Of a stretch of 64,000 nt of DNA, positions 1-10,792 are shown in pieces (positions within the stretch are counted from its first letter, which is position 1; the number at the start of each line of letters is the position of its first letter). The stretch comes from Blasia pusilla. Lineage: Eukaryota; Marchantiophyta; Marchantiopsida; Blasiales. Below the pieces are notes generated by a model that ran no database searches, had not been told where the DNA came from, and saw nothing but the letters and a program-made list of their open reading frames with translations. The translations under genes and the position numbers were made by a program. The stretch is taken from NCBI GenBank assembly GCA_050084515.1, contig CM114273.1:23436001-23500000 (forward strand), read 5' to 3'.

Positions 1-1035
1 ACATGGGATCCATAAATTCTTAACTATAAAATCCCTATAAACTACTTTACGCTTGTACACAAGGAAGATAAGACAACTAGTGTTAAACCCTACTTGAGCA
101 AGCTTATTGACGTCCATGGATCACTATATAAGGACATACAAAGTACAATTCCATGTCCTTCCATATGTGACGATAGGAAGGATCATCGGAGTTGGAGATT
201 GAATGACCTCGTTCATGAAAGCCTCCCCGAAGTGATAAACTAAATAGCGAAAGAACCAGTGCCTATCTACAAAGAGTATCTTGATATGGTATGGATTGAG
301 GTAAGGAAAGTCGAGCGAAACTCGTGCTCCACCCCATCCATGTTTGACAGACTTTCTCTACTCTTCTCAAGAATGGGTTTTGGCGGAGTTATTCTCCCAA
401 GAGGGATAATCCACTCTCATTGGAAAAGTAGCAAGCCAAAATATTCACTATTTTAGTATGACTAAACTCTTCTAAGGTGACAAACCTCTTATCTCCACAT
501 ACACACCACACTCTAAAAACCTCTCGAAGAATAGACCATGTTACTCTCCCAATAGGGGTGATCTACTCTCATTGGAAGAACAAGCAATCTCAAAACCATA
601 CACTCAAGAGTGACACGAGAGACTCAAGATGTGGTATAGAAGGTGATGAACCCTTGAAGGTCCCTCCTCTTTATATACTCACAAATGATCCACAAGAGTA
701 CGAAATAGAGCAAATTTTATCTTGTGCCATATGGTTTCCACTCAAGACTTAACCAATCATATTTTGATACAAGTAAATTTCCTTTTATCTATTCCAAAAT
801 ATCTTCTTTTACCCACTTGATATTTTCCAAATTACCCCAACTAATTTAGCCACCAACCAAACATACTTTTTATTTTCATTAAAACATTAACTCATTATTT
901 ATTTTTATAAAATCATTTTTATTTATTATTTCTTTTCTTAAAATTGAACCCGCATAAAAAAACACCATAAAAAAATTTACACATGAATTTTTTTTTCCTA
1001 AACTAATTTATTTAATACTAATTAAATATTTAACG
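1..1035. other. AT-rich spacer with a short direct repeat pair
   Basis: No gene is recognised. Two imperfect copies of a roughly 44-bp segment lie at about 390-433 and 542-586; both contain 'actctcattggaa'. A TATA-like string (tttatatact) lies near 670-680. This could be a fragment of an LTR, but no ends are visible. Base composition becomes strongly AT-rich from about 760 and changes abruptly near 1035, where the more GC-rich helicase-bearing block begins. Confidence 0.4.
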
Positions 1036-2279
1036 AGGACGGACTTTATTATACGGGTGACTTGCGCGAGCTAAGACACATGAAGACGAATGATTCCCTT
1101 CCCGTCTTTATTAATTTCTTCCTACTTGTGCTGCGTAGGCCTTCTCGACCAGTGTTGGTTGCCGGAGTGTGTTCAGGTTATGTCTTCTCAATGCACATGT
1201 ATGCGTGCTTAATTCCATTAAGTGTTTAGCTTGTAGCTACTACCAGCCTTGCGCTCATCGATGAGCTTATGAATTTCTTTAATAGTCTCATGCCTGCTTT
1301 GTTGTTTTTGTGCTATCATTGGTTCAGATGTTGCTGCGCATCGACTCATATTTTGTCTTCGAGAAGATCCGACGGCTAATTGTCGGCATTCATATTAACA
1401 CTTGAAATGGACGAGTAAACCAGGGTGTACGCCGCGTGTCCCATTCTGAGATGAAACAATCGTCCATGGGCAAAAATCTACGTTCGCACAATGGATCACG
1501 CTACTATATTTGGAAGTGCATCCCAACCTATACCTTTCCTGTGTGCATTGCCACAAAAGGTTTTTCGGTATTGATCGACATGTGCCTCTCAATACCTGTT
1601 TATGGAGTACAGAATACAGCAACGCCAATACATTTGCGTATTTCTATTTCTTAGTGGAAGGTCTGCAGCATTTTTGTTTCATGTTTTTCATGAGAATTGG
1701 ATCCTACGTCTTTCTGACTCGCCTCCGCAAGTACTCCGGAAGGTGTTCTCGTTTCCAATTTTTGAACATCCGTTTGTGTCCACAATTTCCCTTGCTTTTA
1801 GGGTTGGCTTTTTCGTCTGCGAGAATTGCGTTCCTGTTTTTTTGGTGCGTGCCCGGGTCTCAGGTTTGTGTTTGACACAACGCAGCACTATTGGTAAAAA
1901 ATTCTTGCCATCCGTGCAAACCTGGTAAGTGGTCACAAGAGGGTGAGGACAGATTCTTTGGAGCTTCTAAAAAGTACGCTTTTCTCTTCTGAACTCGTAA
2001 ATATGTAATTTCTTATTGGTTCTTTCACATCGCTTGTGCTCATGAAGCGAGAGAAAATTTTCTTCTTGGGAGCTATATTTCCTTTTTCTCACAATTCCCG
2101 GACCTGCCAACACCTCCTTCACTACCCACATTTGTGCATCTCACGTAGTGCAGTTCCTTAGTTTTCATTAACACGTCTCGGCGGGGATGGCCATAGCCAC
2201 TGCGTTTGCACGCATACCATGGTCTAGTTTTTGTGATCGATTCTCTCTATCGATTAGGCTCAAGGGTACCTCACGTTGC

Positions 2280-2785
2280 CTCAGTTGTTTTCAGAGGGTT
2301 AGCCACCGTTTGCAGGAACGCACACTTGCCGTGAGGATGGCCTATGACAATAGTCGTACTTCTTGCCACCGCGACGTGACCAGTGTGTATGGATGGGTGG
2401 CACCTATTCTGCTGGATTTACAGCCAAGCTATAATGTGAACTTAGCGACGCCTACTATGAACGGTGTGTCTTGGCAAATGACAGATTCAGGAGCGTAGAT
2501 GGCAGGCCTAGTGCTATGTGTGCATGGCAAAATCTCCAACGTCTGGAGAATTTCGTGCAGTTGTCCCGTTGTTAGATTACAAGTCCCCTTGCATTCGCTC
2601 TGCCCATTTTCTCTACAGTGTTTTCGGATAGTTAGCCACTCTTCTCAGGAATGCGCACGTTGCCTCGCATGATCACAGCCTATGACAACAACCTTACTTC
2701 TGGCGACTGCATACGTGACCTGTGTGTATGGATGGGCGGCTAGTTCTTTGCTGGATTCACAACCAGACTGTAATGTGCTACTGCC
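2280..2785 (+). repeat. Diverged direct repeat pair, spacing about 332 bp
   Basis: A segment at about 2288-2455 recurs at about 2620-2785. Both copies start with 'gttttc' then 'gttagccac', share 'gcctatgacaa', 'gtgtgtatggatggg' and 'gctggatt', and end near a 'taatgtg'. The copies have many substitutions and neither keeps a long reading frame. It lies in the same decayed block as the helicase remnant, so it probably belongs to that element, but I cannot assign a protein family. Confidence 0.55.
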
Positions 2786-3360
2786 GTTACTTGTCGTCAA
2801 ATTCTACACGACCCAGCGATTATATCATGCATAGCATCGCACTTGTGGTTCGTGGAAAACAGCCATCTTTGTGCAAAGCTTGCGTTCAAGTACACAAATG
2901 ATTGGAGAATCATACCAGGGTTTAATTTTTTGGAACACATTGGGAATCCTAACGTCCTGCTCTCAATGCCCTTTTTTTGCAAAGGGCACTGCTCCGAGAT
3001 ATGCTATGGTTTTGGCATGCTTCACTCAACTAACTTAATTGCCTTGTCGAAGGTTGTGTGTAGGAGTGCATGCGCATTTCAGTTCAGTGGTAACCACGGT
3101 TTTTCAGCTTCATCTGCATACAATCAAGTATTTTTTCAATAGCCGACAACCATTACACTACTGTCTTACAAACTGCATGATATTCCCATTTAGATACCGT
3201 TTCTCTTGAGGTTGACAGTATTTAAATAACAATGTAGTTGTGTGTGATAATGTCATTTTTCTCACGGATGCAATTTCTTGATAAGTATCCTCCTGAATTT
3301 TATCTAAGAACACTTCTTGCAGCAAGCCACCTAACAGGGATTGCCACCTTTCAGATTGCA

Positions 3361-4390
3361 CACAGTACTGTTGTCCTCTATGCATTGTGTGTAGAGTGTA
3401 CTTGTTTGTATCACGAGACCAATTCTTTAACCTCTGTAGATGTGAGGTCTGATCCCGAAAATTTTCCTCAAATTAACTACAGCACCTAGTGACTCTGAAC
3501 TCAACTACTCATCCCTGCCACCAACAATAGGGAGGCGTCCCAGATAGAGCAGAGTAATCTTCGGACCTGATGAATAGGTGTACACTCAGGGTATACCGTC
3601 AGAGAGCTACAACAAGCCAATCCATGCTACAAAACCGTCGAAGAGCCAGTGTGCAGACAGTGGCCACCCATGAAGAAGTTGCCTGCCACATTTCAGTTTG
3701 TGGACATTATTGTTGTCCCCCTTACATAAGTAAGGAGTATACTTGTTTGGGGCAAGGGACCAATTTTTTAAGCTCTGTAGATCTGAGCTCTAATGAGAGA
3801 AAATTCCCTCAGTTTACTCACAGCAACTACTGGCTCTCAACACGACTACTCAATCCTATTGCCAACAATGGGGAGGGATCCCAGGCGGAACAGGATGCTC
3901 TTTGAAATTGATGGATAAGTGTAGACTCAAGGCATGCCGTCAAAAAGTTGTATACAAGACAACCCATCACAAAATTGTTGACAAAACGAGCGTGCAGATT
4001 GTGGTCAGCCAGAGAGAAGTTGCTTGCCACCTTTCAAGTTGTGCACAGTATTGTTGTCCTCCCATATAAGTAACAAGGGCTATACTTGTCCGGGACAAGG
4101 GAGCAATTTTTTAAGTTTGGAAGAACTGAGCTTTGATGGAAAAATTCCTTCAATCAACCTACGGCAATTGGTAGCTCTGATATCAGCTACTCATTCCTAT
4201 CGCCAACAATGGGGAGGCGACCCAAAGTGAACAGAAAATGCTCTCTGAGAGAGATGAACAAGTATAGACTCTGGGTATGCCGCCACAAAGCTGTGAAGAA
4301 GGAAACCCATGTTAAGAAAACTGTCGACAAGACCACTGTGGAGAGTGTGGCCAGCTATGGAAGATTTGCTAAGGTTATGGAAAATCCAGT
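3361..4390 (+). repeat. Three tandem copies of a 342-bp unit
   Basis: The string 'tgttgtcc' marks equivalent points at 3369, 3711 and 4052, giving periods of 342 and 341 bp. Each unit runs through recognisably similar blocks: 'acttgt..gg', 'ccaat/gcaattttttaa', a 'ccaacaatggggagg' block and a block ending 'gttgcctgccac' or similar. 342 bp is 114 codons, so the array may once have been a repeated protein module. Only the middle copy now stays open for about 110 codons. The array lies upstream of the helicase remnant in the same orientation. The module is not recognised. Confidence 0.7.
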
Positions 4391-4478
4391 GCTTAGGTCT
4401 CATTCAAAAAATGAAGTGTTGTGGGTTCTGTGGCGCCATGCTGTTTTACAATCGAACATCCAGAATGAATTTGATACA

Positions 4479-4903
4479 ATCCTCTGTCTACCCTCCATAT
4501 GCATTGTGCAATGGATATATGAAGGATTACACATTAAAAGATAATGGTCATTTTCATGTGTGCATGAAATATACTACACGTAACCCGTAGACTGGGCAAA
4601 ATGTTTACATGACGCCTGCTTACATGCGGGATATAATCCTCTGTCTACCCTCCATATGCATTGTGCAATGGATATATGAAGGATTACACATTAAAAGATA
4701 ATGGTCATTTTCATGTGTGCATGAAATGTACTACCCTCCATATGCAAAATTGTGTCTAATCCATATGCATTGTGCAATGGATATATGAAGGATTACACAT
4801 TAAAAGATAATGGTCATTTTCATGTGTGCATGAAATGTACTACAGACAACCTGGAGACAGGGCAAAATGTTTACATGACGCCTGCTTACATGCGGGATAT
4901 CTT
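4479..4903 (+). repeat. Three near-identical copies of a ~90-150-bp segment
   Basis: Copies at about 4479-4630, 4636-4735 and 4757-4903 share 'ccatatgcattgtgcaatgg' followed by an almost unchanged stretch through 'tgtgcatgaaat'. Copies 1 and 3 also share the tail that ends 'cttacatgcgggatat'; copy 2 is truncated. These copies are far more alike than the 342-bp units next to them, so this duplication is younger. A Cys-pair sequence just upstream (about 4410-4440, reading CGFCGAMLF) resembles zinc motifs of Helitron-type proteins, but the match is weak. Confidence 0.7.
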
Positions 4904-5049
4904 GGCCATAAACCCACTCTTCCTGCAAATGTTTTATATTTTCAATTCCAAATTGAGAATTGAGACCAAGTATAATGGATTCCACATCGGTTTTTTCCAA
5001 GTTAGTCGGTGTCTAGGCTAGTGCCCTTTCTCATCCAAGCTTATCATCT

Positions 5050-5791
5050 TACTAAGTGACCTATGTCAGTTGCCGCGAGTGTGTCAACATCTATCGCAGC
5101 CTTACTGCCGCCTTTGCTAGATCACATCTTCTCCATTTTTCGCAAACATTGAGAAATTTCAGTTCTCGATTCCTATGAGATATGCAGGTGACACTAAATT
5201 TCTTAAGTACTTGTCATCTATATGTGTATAGGATAATGTAGTTATTTGCACCCACTATGAAGATGTGAACATATTCAACCTAGTTGCGCTAAGGCGGATC
5301 TTTGTGGAATGTGACATCCTACCTGTTGATATTGCCACACATGCCCACCCTATCCCAGAGGTCACGGATTGGCTGTCGGATACTAAGTTTCACCAAACTT
5401 CTTTCATTGATGTTGGCTGTAAGGTTCTTTTGACATCAAATATTAATATCAAAAGACATGCGGCTAATGGTTCATCTACCACAGTTGTCAATCTGATATT
5501 TAAAGATGGCTTCCTTACTATAGTACTTGTGAAGTTGGATTCAAATGGGGTCGTCATTAGAGTAAGAAGATCTAATTTCTCCACACTCAAGTATGGCCCA
5601 AGCTGGCATTGGGTTACGCTATCAGAGGTCACAAAAGTCAGGGTCTCATAGTCTTCGGGAAATGCCTGATTGTCATTAAGGAAGTATTTGCGCCTGGCAT
5701 ATTGTACGTAATGTTTTCTAGGGTTAAATTCAGGTATGAGCTGAGAATTCGAGGTTGGATCAGTCCTCACAACTTCAGTGTATTTGGCTAA
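5050..5791 (+). pseudogene. Decayed PIF1/Helitron-type helicase (C-terminal half)
   Basis: Conceptual translation in shifting + frames gives, in order: a LSDLCQLPPV segment near 5054-5083, which fits the 'GDxxQLPPV' motif of PIF1-family superfamily-1 helicases; an 'MRYAGDTKFLKYL' stretch near 5170-5210, matching the 'NMR' region; 'VGCKVLLTSNINI' near 5410-5450, matching the 'GxxVMLxxN' segment; and 'KSQGLIVF' with 'LYVMFSRVK' near 5630-5730, matching the terminal 'KSQGxT' and 'YVAxSR' motifs. In-frame stops and frame changes show it is dead. In plants such a fragment most often comes from a Helitron, whose Rep/helicase protein ends this way. A host PIF1 pseudogene is the alternative. I found no certain HUH Rep motif upstream. 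Confidence 0.75.
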
Positions 5792-5799
5792 ACTAAGTT

Positions 5800-6473
5800 C
5801 TCAGATTGAGTCACTCACTTTCTTTCTGATTATTTTCGTCTTGAAGTATATCTTCATACGAGAGTGTCCGAAAGACTCGTGGGAAAGAGGTTGCTGTTGT
5901 CCAACTCGAATCCGATCTTCCACTTAGACCGTCGCCTACACCGACTGCAACAAAGCTGAATCCAATCCTTTTGAGTGACGACAGTTTCGATGCAAATCGA
6001 TATCAAAATTGCCCAGCCAGCTTTGATTCCCAACGTGTTCAGAGAGCATACATCTCAAAGGCTAATTCTTGCTGGCTCTTCTATGTGATGAAACTCGCTA
6101 GTCTTGTGCTAACATAAGCGTCAACAAGTACCAAAAACACACATTGATTTTGCAAAGATGATACTTAACAATAGGCTCGACCTCCCTAAGAACAATCATG
6201 TCCAATTCATACCCCCAACAAAGGCGCAACTCAAGTATGCTAACAATCTTGGCATGACTCCCAAAAATTGTGACCACTCAACTAATAGTCGTCAGATGAG
6301 CTGCATGATTGATGAACATAAGGCATGGACATGAGCATTCCGAGAACTCAGGAAGCAACCCCCTACAACAGGTATTTACACCAGCTTAAGCTTGCATCGT
6401 TCTTATGTTTAATTCTCAAGGAGACCCGCCTACGATTACCAATACTTATTTACGTGTATTTTCTTGTCTCCTC
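5800..6473. other. Continuation of helicase block, no intact gene
   Basis: Short open stretches only. A weak coding feel (reading phases rich in Pro, Ser, Leu near 5880-6000) could be the start of the RPA-like gene that often follows the helicase in plant Helitrons, but no OB-fold motif can be named. The block is cut at 6473/6474 by the LTR of the large gypsy element and may resume at 16736. Confidence 0.35.
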
Positions 6474-7116
6474 TGTCCTGCGCATACACATCGCTACAAA
6501 ACATACATCGCTGTCACCGAACACACACAAAACACGCATGATCCCATGCTAACTCATGGCATCCAAACAACGAGACAAGAAGTACCAAAATATCTCCAAT
6601 TAAAGTAAGATCCAATCTCTCTCTACACAATCTCACACCATAGCTCTCAAAGGTATGCACTCTCTCTCATGTCAAACCAAACCCACTCTCCTAATGAAAG
6701 GCTTGGGTTACACTCACAAGGTAAGGGACCATAACTCCGCCGCCGCATGCCAAGAGGTTCAACAAAGAGAGAATGAGCTCTCAAGCTCTCGCTCCTTGGG
6801 ATATATACCCCTCCCCTCTCCCAAGCTCTCTCCATGGTAACCTATTCTCCCAAGTCACCTCCTTGGTTCTTGACCTGATGTAGGAGGTCAAGGGCCACTT
6901 ACCAAAAATAGAAAGTTGATCATATACTAAAAATGGTACTTACCTAAAATAGTAAGTTTCTCAATATTGTTCCAAATGAGCCAAAACGAAGGGAAAACCT
7001 GCTCTCTCAGGTTTCCCGAGGCCTCAGCAGGTCATCCTCGACCTCCTAGGCCTGTCCTCCACTACTCTTGAAGACGCTCTACTAGATCTCACTTATCTAT
7101 CCTAAAGGACGTGACA
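6474..7116 (-). repeat. 3' LTR of the large gypsy element (643 bp)
   Basis: It matches the right-hand LTR almost base for base from 6602 to 7116. It starts TGTCCTG and ends GTGACA, giving the TGTC/GACA terminal inverted repeat typical of LTRs. Reading minus strand, the promoter end is at 7116 and the U5 end at 6474. The U5 end (6474-6601) is not matched by the right LTR. It is matched by a solo LTR at 30.4-31.0 kb in its last ~45 bp, and by a second internal copy at 7119-7247. The plus-strand string 'gatatataccc' near 6800 is a possible TATA region. Confidence 0.85.
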
Positions 7117-7118
7117 AT

Positions 7119-7247
7119 TGTCGTACGCATACACATTGCTACACAACAAACATCGCTATCACCGAACACATACACAAACACGCACGATCCCATGCTAACT
7201 CATGGCATCCAAACAACGAGACAAGAAGTACCAAAATATCTCCAATT
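7119..7247 (-). repeat. Extra U5 segment fused to the 3' LTR
   Basis: This ~128-bp stretch is a close copy of 6474-6601, the outer end of the 3' LTR. It abuts the LTR through GACA-AT-TGTC (7113-7122), the arrangement of two LTR ends joined head to tail. On its other side is a G-rich minus-strand tract (reading ACTAGGGGGC) that may be the polypurine tract. The decayed relative at 57.2-57.9 kb has an equivalent segment in the same place, so the arrangement probably predates both insertions. Confidence 0.7.
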
Positions 7248-7431
7248 GCCCCCTAGTTGGTGGTTAGGTCCCTCTAACTCCAAATAGCCATCTATCCCTA
7301 CCTACCATGACATACATCTCTCAGACGCTAAGAGCAAGCAGGCCGGATGCTCATGTGGCCCCATCGTTAGTCGCCTTCCTGTCATCCATGTCAGAGAAAA
7401 AATCGGGATCGAAACATACCTAGTATCTCCT
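7248..7431. other. 3' untranslated part of the gypsy element
   Basis: Between the PHD-finger stop and the candidate polypurine tract there is no open frame or motif I can name. Confidence 0.5.
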
Positions 7432-8599
7432 CTATGTACATCTGGGACACATCCATCCTCCCCGAGGAACCCTAGTGAGAGGTGGCATCAGACATGTCAT
7501 ATGCCAACCTCTCGAACAACCATCACAGACTAGCATCGTGGCCGCACCACGTGCAGAACCACACAACATACAACGCAAGCCTGCAGGAACTACTGCTAAG
7601 CTCGGATCCACTGTACCATCAATGTCAGGAAGGTGACATGGTGCACAATTACGCACATGGTCCTTCCATACCATACCATCGCGTTCCTCCATCAAGAGAA
7701 CACCGGATGGCAAAACGTCACGCACTCTCAGGATAGTGCGCCCAGCAGTCACATCCAACGTCGTCGGTGCCGTCTGCTGCAAGTAGACATAATCTCTTTG
7801 ATGAAACCTTCGGATATCTGGTCGATAACCACCACCCCGAATAGTCACATACCTCAACGTATCCCAATGTTGCGCAATCGCCAAGTTCTCCAACGCCATG
7901 GGCATCACTCTCCGAAAACTTAGCCCTTTGAGAACATTCTCGTACCCATACATCTGGGTCATCAAGGTCCAGCACCTCACCAGCATCTCGACAAATGGCC
8001 GCAGGTAAATCTGGCTCTCGGCCATAAAGTAGCAAGTATGGTGAAAAAGACGCTAAGGATGCTTGCCTGCTGGATCTGTATCCCATCGCCAACCATGGCA
8101 ATTGGAGGTCCCAATCTCCTAGGTGACCTCTTTGCAAGCCATACTTGCATAAACCTCTCTTTACCGTCTGCACAACTCTCTCTGCTAATCCATCCGCCTC
8201 CGGATGATCTCGCGAAGTTGTACGATGGTCGATGAGCGCCTGATCACACAAGGTTTGGAACTCACCGCGAAACTCGGTACCCTGGTCTGTCAACACCTCA
8301 ATCGGTGCACCATAATGACTCAGCACTCTGTCAAGGAAGGCATAATCTACTCCCTCACTCGCTTTGTCAGGCAATGCAACCAACTCGATCCACTCCAAGA
8401 AGTGCTCGACCGTCACCGACACATAACGACTGTGACACTCTGTCAAAGGCAAAGGTCTTGCAAAATCCAAACTCCATCTATACCCTAAGCCCATGATCGG
8501 TAACGGATGCAACTGTGGAGTTGGAGCATTGAACGATGCTCGGACCCGATCACACACCATGCACTTGACAACAAATTGTTGAACATCAGTCTGCATGCC
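7432..8599 (-). pseudogene. Integrase with C-terminal PHD finger, frameshifted
   Basis: Integrase joins element cDNA to chromosomal DNA. Counting from the Met at 8596, the zinc-pair CMVC (12-15) completes the HHCC domain begun upstream of the stop at 8600. The catalytic core shows SLDFARP (D44), LTDQGTEF (D104) and an ERVVQTVKRG segment (E139), the expected D,D,E triad. A frameshift near 7905-7930 splits the C-terminal domain: the related copy at 58.5 kb has two more bases at this spot (ccgaaataactgag against ccgaaaacttag), so this looks like a 2-bp loss here. After the shift the frame continues through an SH3-like integrase tail (YRPDIRRFHQRDYVYL) into a PHD finger. No chromodomain is seen. 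Confidence 0.9.
7435..7572 (-). other. PHD finger (C4HC3) at the integrase C-terminus
   Basis: Counting from 8025, the cysteines and histidine are C152-x2-C155-x11-C167-x2-C170-x4-H175-x2-C178-x14-C193-x2-C196, a complete C4HC3 PHD pattern with the usual Trp two residues before the last Cys pair (WMCPRC). PHD fingers generally read histone H3 tails, often by lysine-4 methylation state. In chromoviruses a chromodomain sits at this place, so a targeting role is a reasonable inference. The domain is intact although the rest of the element is broken. Confidence 0.9.
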
Positions 8600-9496
8600 T
8601 CACCACCAATACTGAATATGGAGCAAGTTATACGTTCGCTTCATCCCAAAGTGACCCAACTCCTCGTGGGCATGCTGCACTAGTTGTGCTCTCAGCGAAG
8701 GATGCAGCACTACGCGTACTCTGCCATCCTCCCAAACCCTCAAAACATGTGTCCCCTCCCAACGGATCCGATCCCGCTCTCTAGCATCCACGGTGCTCGC
8801 AACACTGCCAGTACGAAGGTACTCCAAGACTACTCCATCATCATGAATATCTCGGCCACTTGTCGTGTCCTCACTGGCGTCGGGATCCAAGGACTCTCCA
8901 CTAGACCTCGCCATCGAAGTCTCCACACTCTGGCTCTCCATAGCCAACATGCCTAAATAGGCTGACGCGTGCCATCCTGGCACTGAATGCTCATCACTCT
9001 CTTCATGCCATCGAGCTCCAGTTGCATCTCGCTGACTCGGGCATGGGTTATGACTCAACCCATCTGCATCCTGGTTGAGCGTCCCAGGTCTATGTACCAT
9101 GTGAAAATCATACTCCTGCAACAACAGAGCCCATCTCGCAAGCTTCCCTGTAAGCTTGTAGGACTCCATCAACCACTTCAGTGGTTGATGATCAGTGATG
9201 ATGGTTAAGGGGTTGCCGAATAAGTAACACACGAAATGCGCGATAGCCCACACCGCAACCAAGCACTTACTCTCATACGAGCTGTACTTTGCCTCTGCAG
9301 CGTTGTTCAAGCGGCTAGCATAAGCCACCACAAAATCTCTACCCTCGTCATCATACTGGGTGAGCACCGCTCCAACCCCCAACATGCTCCAATCTGTGTG
9401 GAACTGGAAAGGACGCCCCTTGATCGGTCTCCTCAAGATGGGCGCGGACGTCAACCTGTCCTTGAGCAACTGAAATGCTTGCTCCTGCTCATCCCC
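8600..9496 (-). pseudogene. RNase H domain and integrase zinc-finger start
   Basis: This follows RT in the same frame after a TGA at 9497-9499. RNase H removes the RNA strand during cDNA synthesis. Visible motifs are FHTDWSMLGVGAVL (first Asp), YSSYESKCLVAVWAI (Glu) and ITDHQPLKWLM (second Asp), then HMVHRPGTLNQDADGLSH, which matches the gypsy 'pGxxNxxADaLSR' motif. After an acidic linker the integrase zinc-binding domain begins at HAHEELGHFGMKRTYNLL. A TGA at 8600-8602 interrupts the frame; the adjoining residues and a likely CGA origin suggest a single transition. Confidence 0.9.
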
Positions 9497-10483
9497 TCAG
9501 TGCCACTCGTGATCCACCTTAGTCAGCAAGGTCAGCGGCTTTGCAATCGAACTGAATCCCTTGACGTATCGCCGATAGAAGTTCGCCAATCCCATGAATG
9601 CGCGAACACAACTCACATCTGTAGGGCGTGGAATGGGTGAGATAGCCTCTACCTTCGTCTGCTGAACACCAAGGCCCATTGGGTATATCGTATGACCCAA
9701 GTACTCAATCTGGTCGTAGAAGAACTTGCACTTGCCTGGATGTAGCTTCAGCCCATGTAATTGCAATCGTCGAAACACCTCCTCTAGATCTCGCTCATGC
9801 TCCTCAATTGTGGCGCTAAAGACTACGATGTCATCAATATAACACCTAGCAAAATCCAGACCAGCCAAGATCCTATCCATGACCCTCTGAAACTGAGCCG
9901 GGGCATTCTTTAACCCAAATGGTAAGAACTGCCACTGGTACAAAAAATCCTTCCCGTGAGGATCGATGCCCCAAAATGCCGTCTTCTGCCTGTCCTCCAA
10001 TCCGATAGGCAGTTGATGGTATCCGGCTCGCAAATCCAATGAACTGAAGACCTTTGCGTGACCAATCGCATCAAAGATCTCCTCAGGGGTGGGCATGACA
10101 TACCTATCGGACTTCGTCTCTCGATTGGTAGGTCGGTAAACCCCAAACATCCGCCTATCCGTCCAGTTGCCATGCACATCCTTCTTGGCGGGCATGACAG
10201 TGGCAGATGCATACTCCCCATGCGATATCTCCACTAGTCCTGCTCCGACCAAGTCCTGGCTCCTACTGTGAATCAGAGCCCTCTCCATATCATTGTACCT
10301 GTAGGGTCGTCGGAAGATCGGCGTATCACTTGACAACTCAATGCGGATCTCCGGTCCCTTCAGTGTACCCAAATCCTCCATGCTAAACGCAAAGTAGCTC
10401 CTATAACTCCTGAGGAACTGATGTATTCGGCGCCGCTCTCCTCCTATCAACTTAGGGCCAATATCTAACTCCCAAGTCTCCAT
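9497..10483 (-). pseudogene. Reverse transcriptase domain
   Basis: A 328-codon open stretch ending in a TGA at 9497. It contains the ordered Ty3/gypsy RT motifs: FSSLDLRAGYHQ (residues 146-157, first catalytic Asp), QWQFLPFGLKNAPAQFQR (183-200), CYIDDIVVFS with the catalytic YIDD (215-218), and KCKFFYDQIEYLGH, then the connection region FMGLANFYRRYVKGFSSIAKPL. The domain looks catalytically intact. It continues in frame with the C-terminal part of the methyltransferase through a linker (10484-10792) that carries three stops. The Met at 10483 is only the first Met after a stop; the protein would have been made as part of a polyprotein. Confidence 0.95.
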
Positions 10484-10792
10484 CGTGACTACGGTAGGAC
10501 TCTCCGGCGCGGGTATCGGTGGTTGCTATGGTGCAACCCCGTCTCGAACAACAACACTTGGCCGCTCTCCTGCATCCAATTGCAAACTCTGATCTCCTCC
10601 ACGTGCAGTGTCCAAAACCACGCTCGATGTTGTGGCTATCATCTCCTTGAGTATCTACAAAACATCCCAAGAAGTCCAAGGGTGTCTCTCCCGATCTCCC
10701 CTGGTGCGTAGATCTCCTCGAGTCTCGCCCCCAGCCACTACCTCCATCGTCTCGGTAGGCATGGGGCTCAACAACGCAACTGTTGTGATCTG

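Noticed and set aside
3361-4903. CRISPR-like array
   Set aside because: Units are long, diverged, directly adjacent and lack short constant repeats with unique spacers; the DNA is a plant nuclear sequence.
5390-5770. 126-codon minus-strand frame
   Set aside because: It lies exactly opposite the helicase motifs, which are much stronger on the plus strand.
7800-9700. Many plus-strand open frames opposite integrase, RNase H and RT
   Set aside because: They are complements of the minus-strand pol and have no domain of their own.
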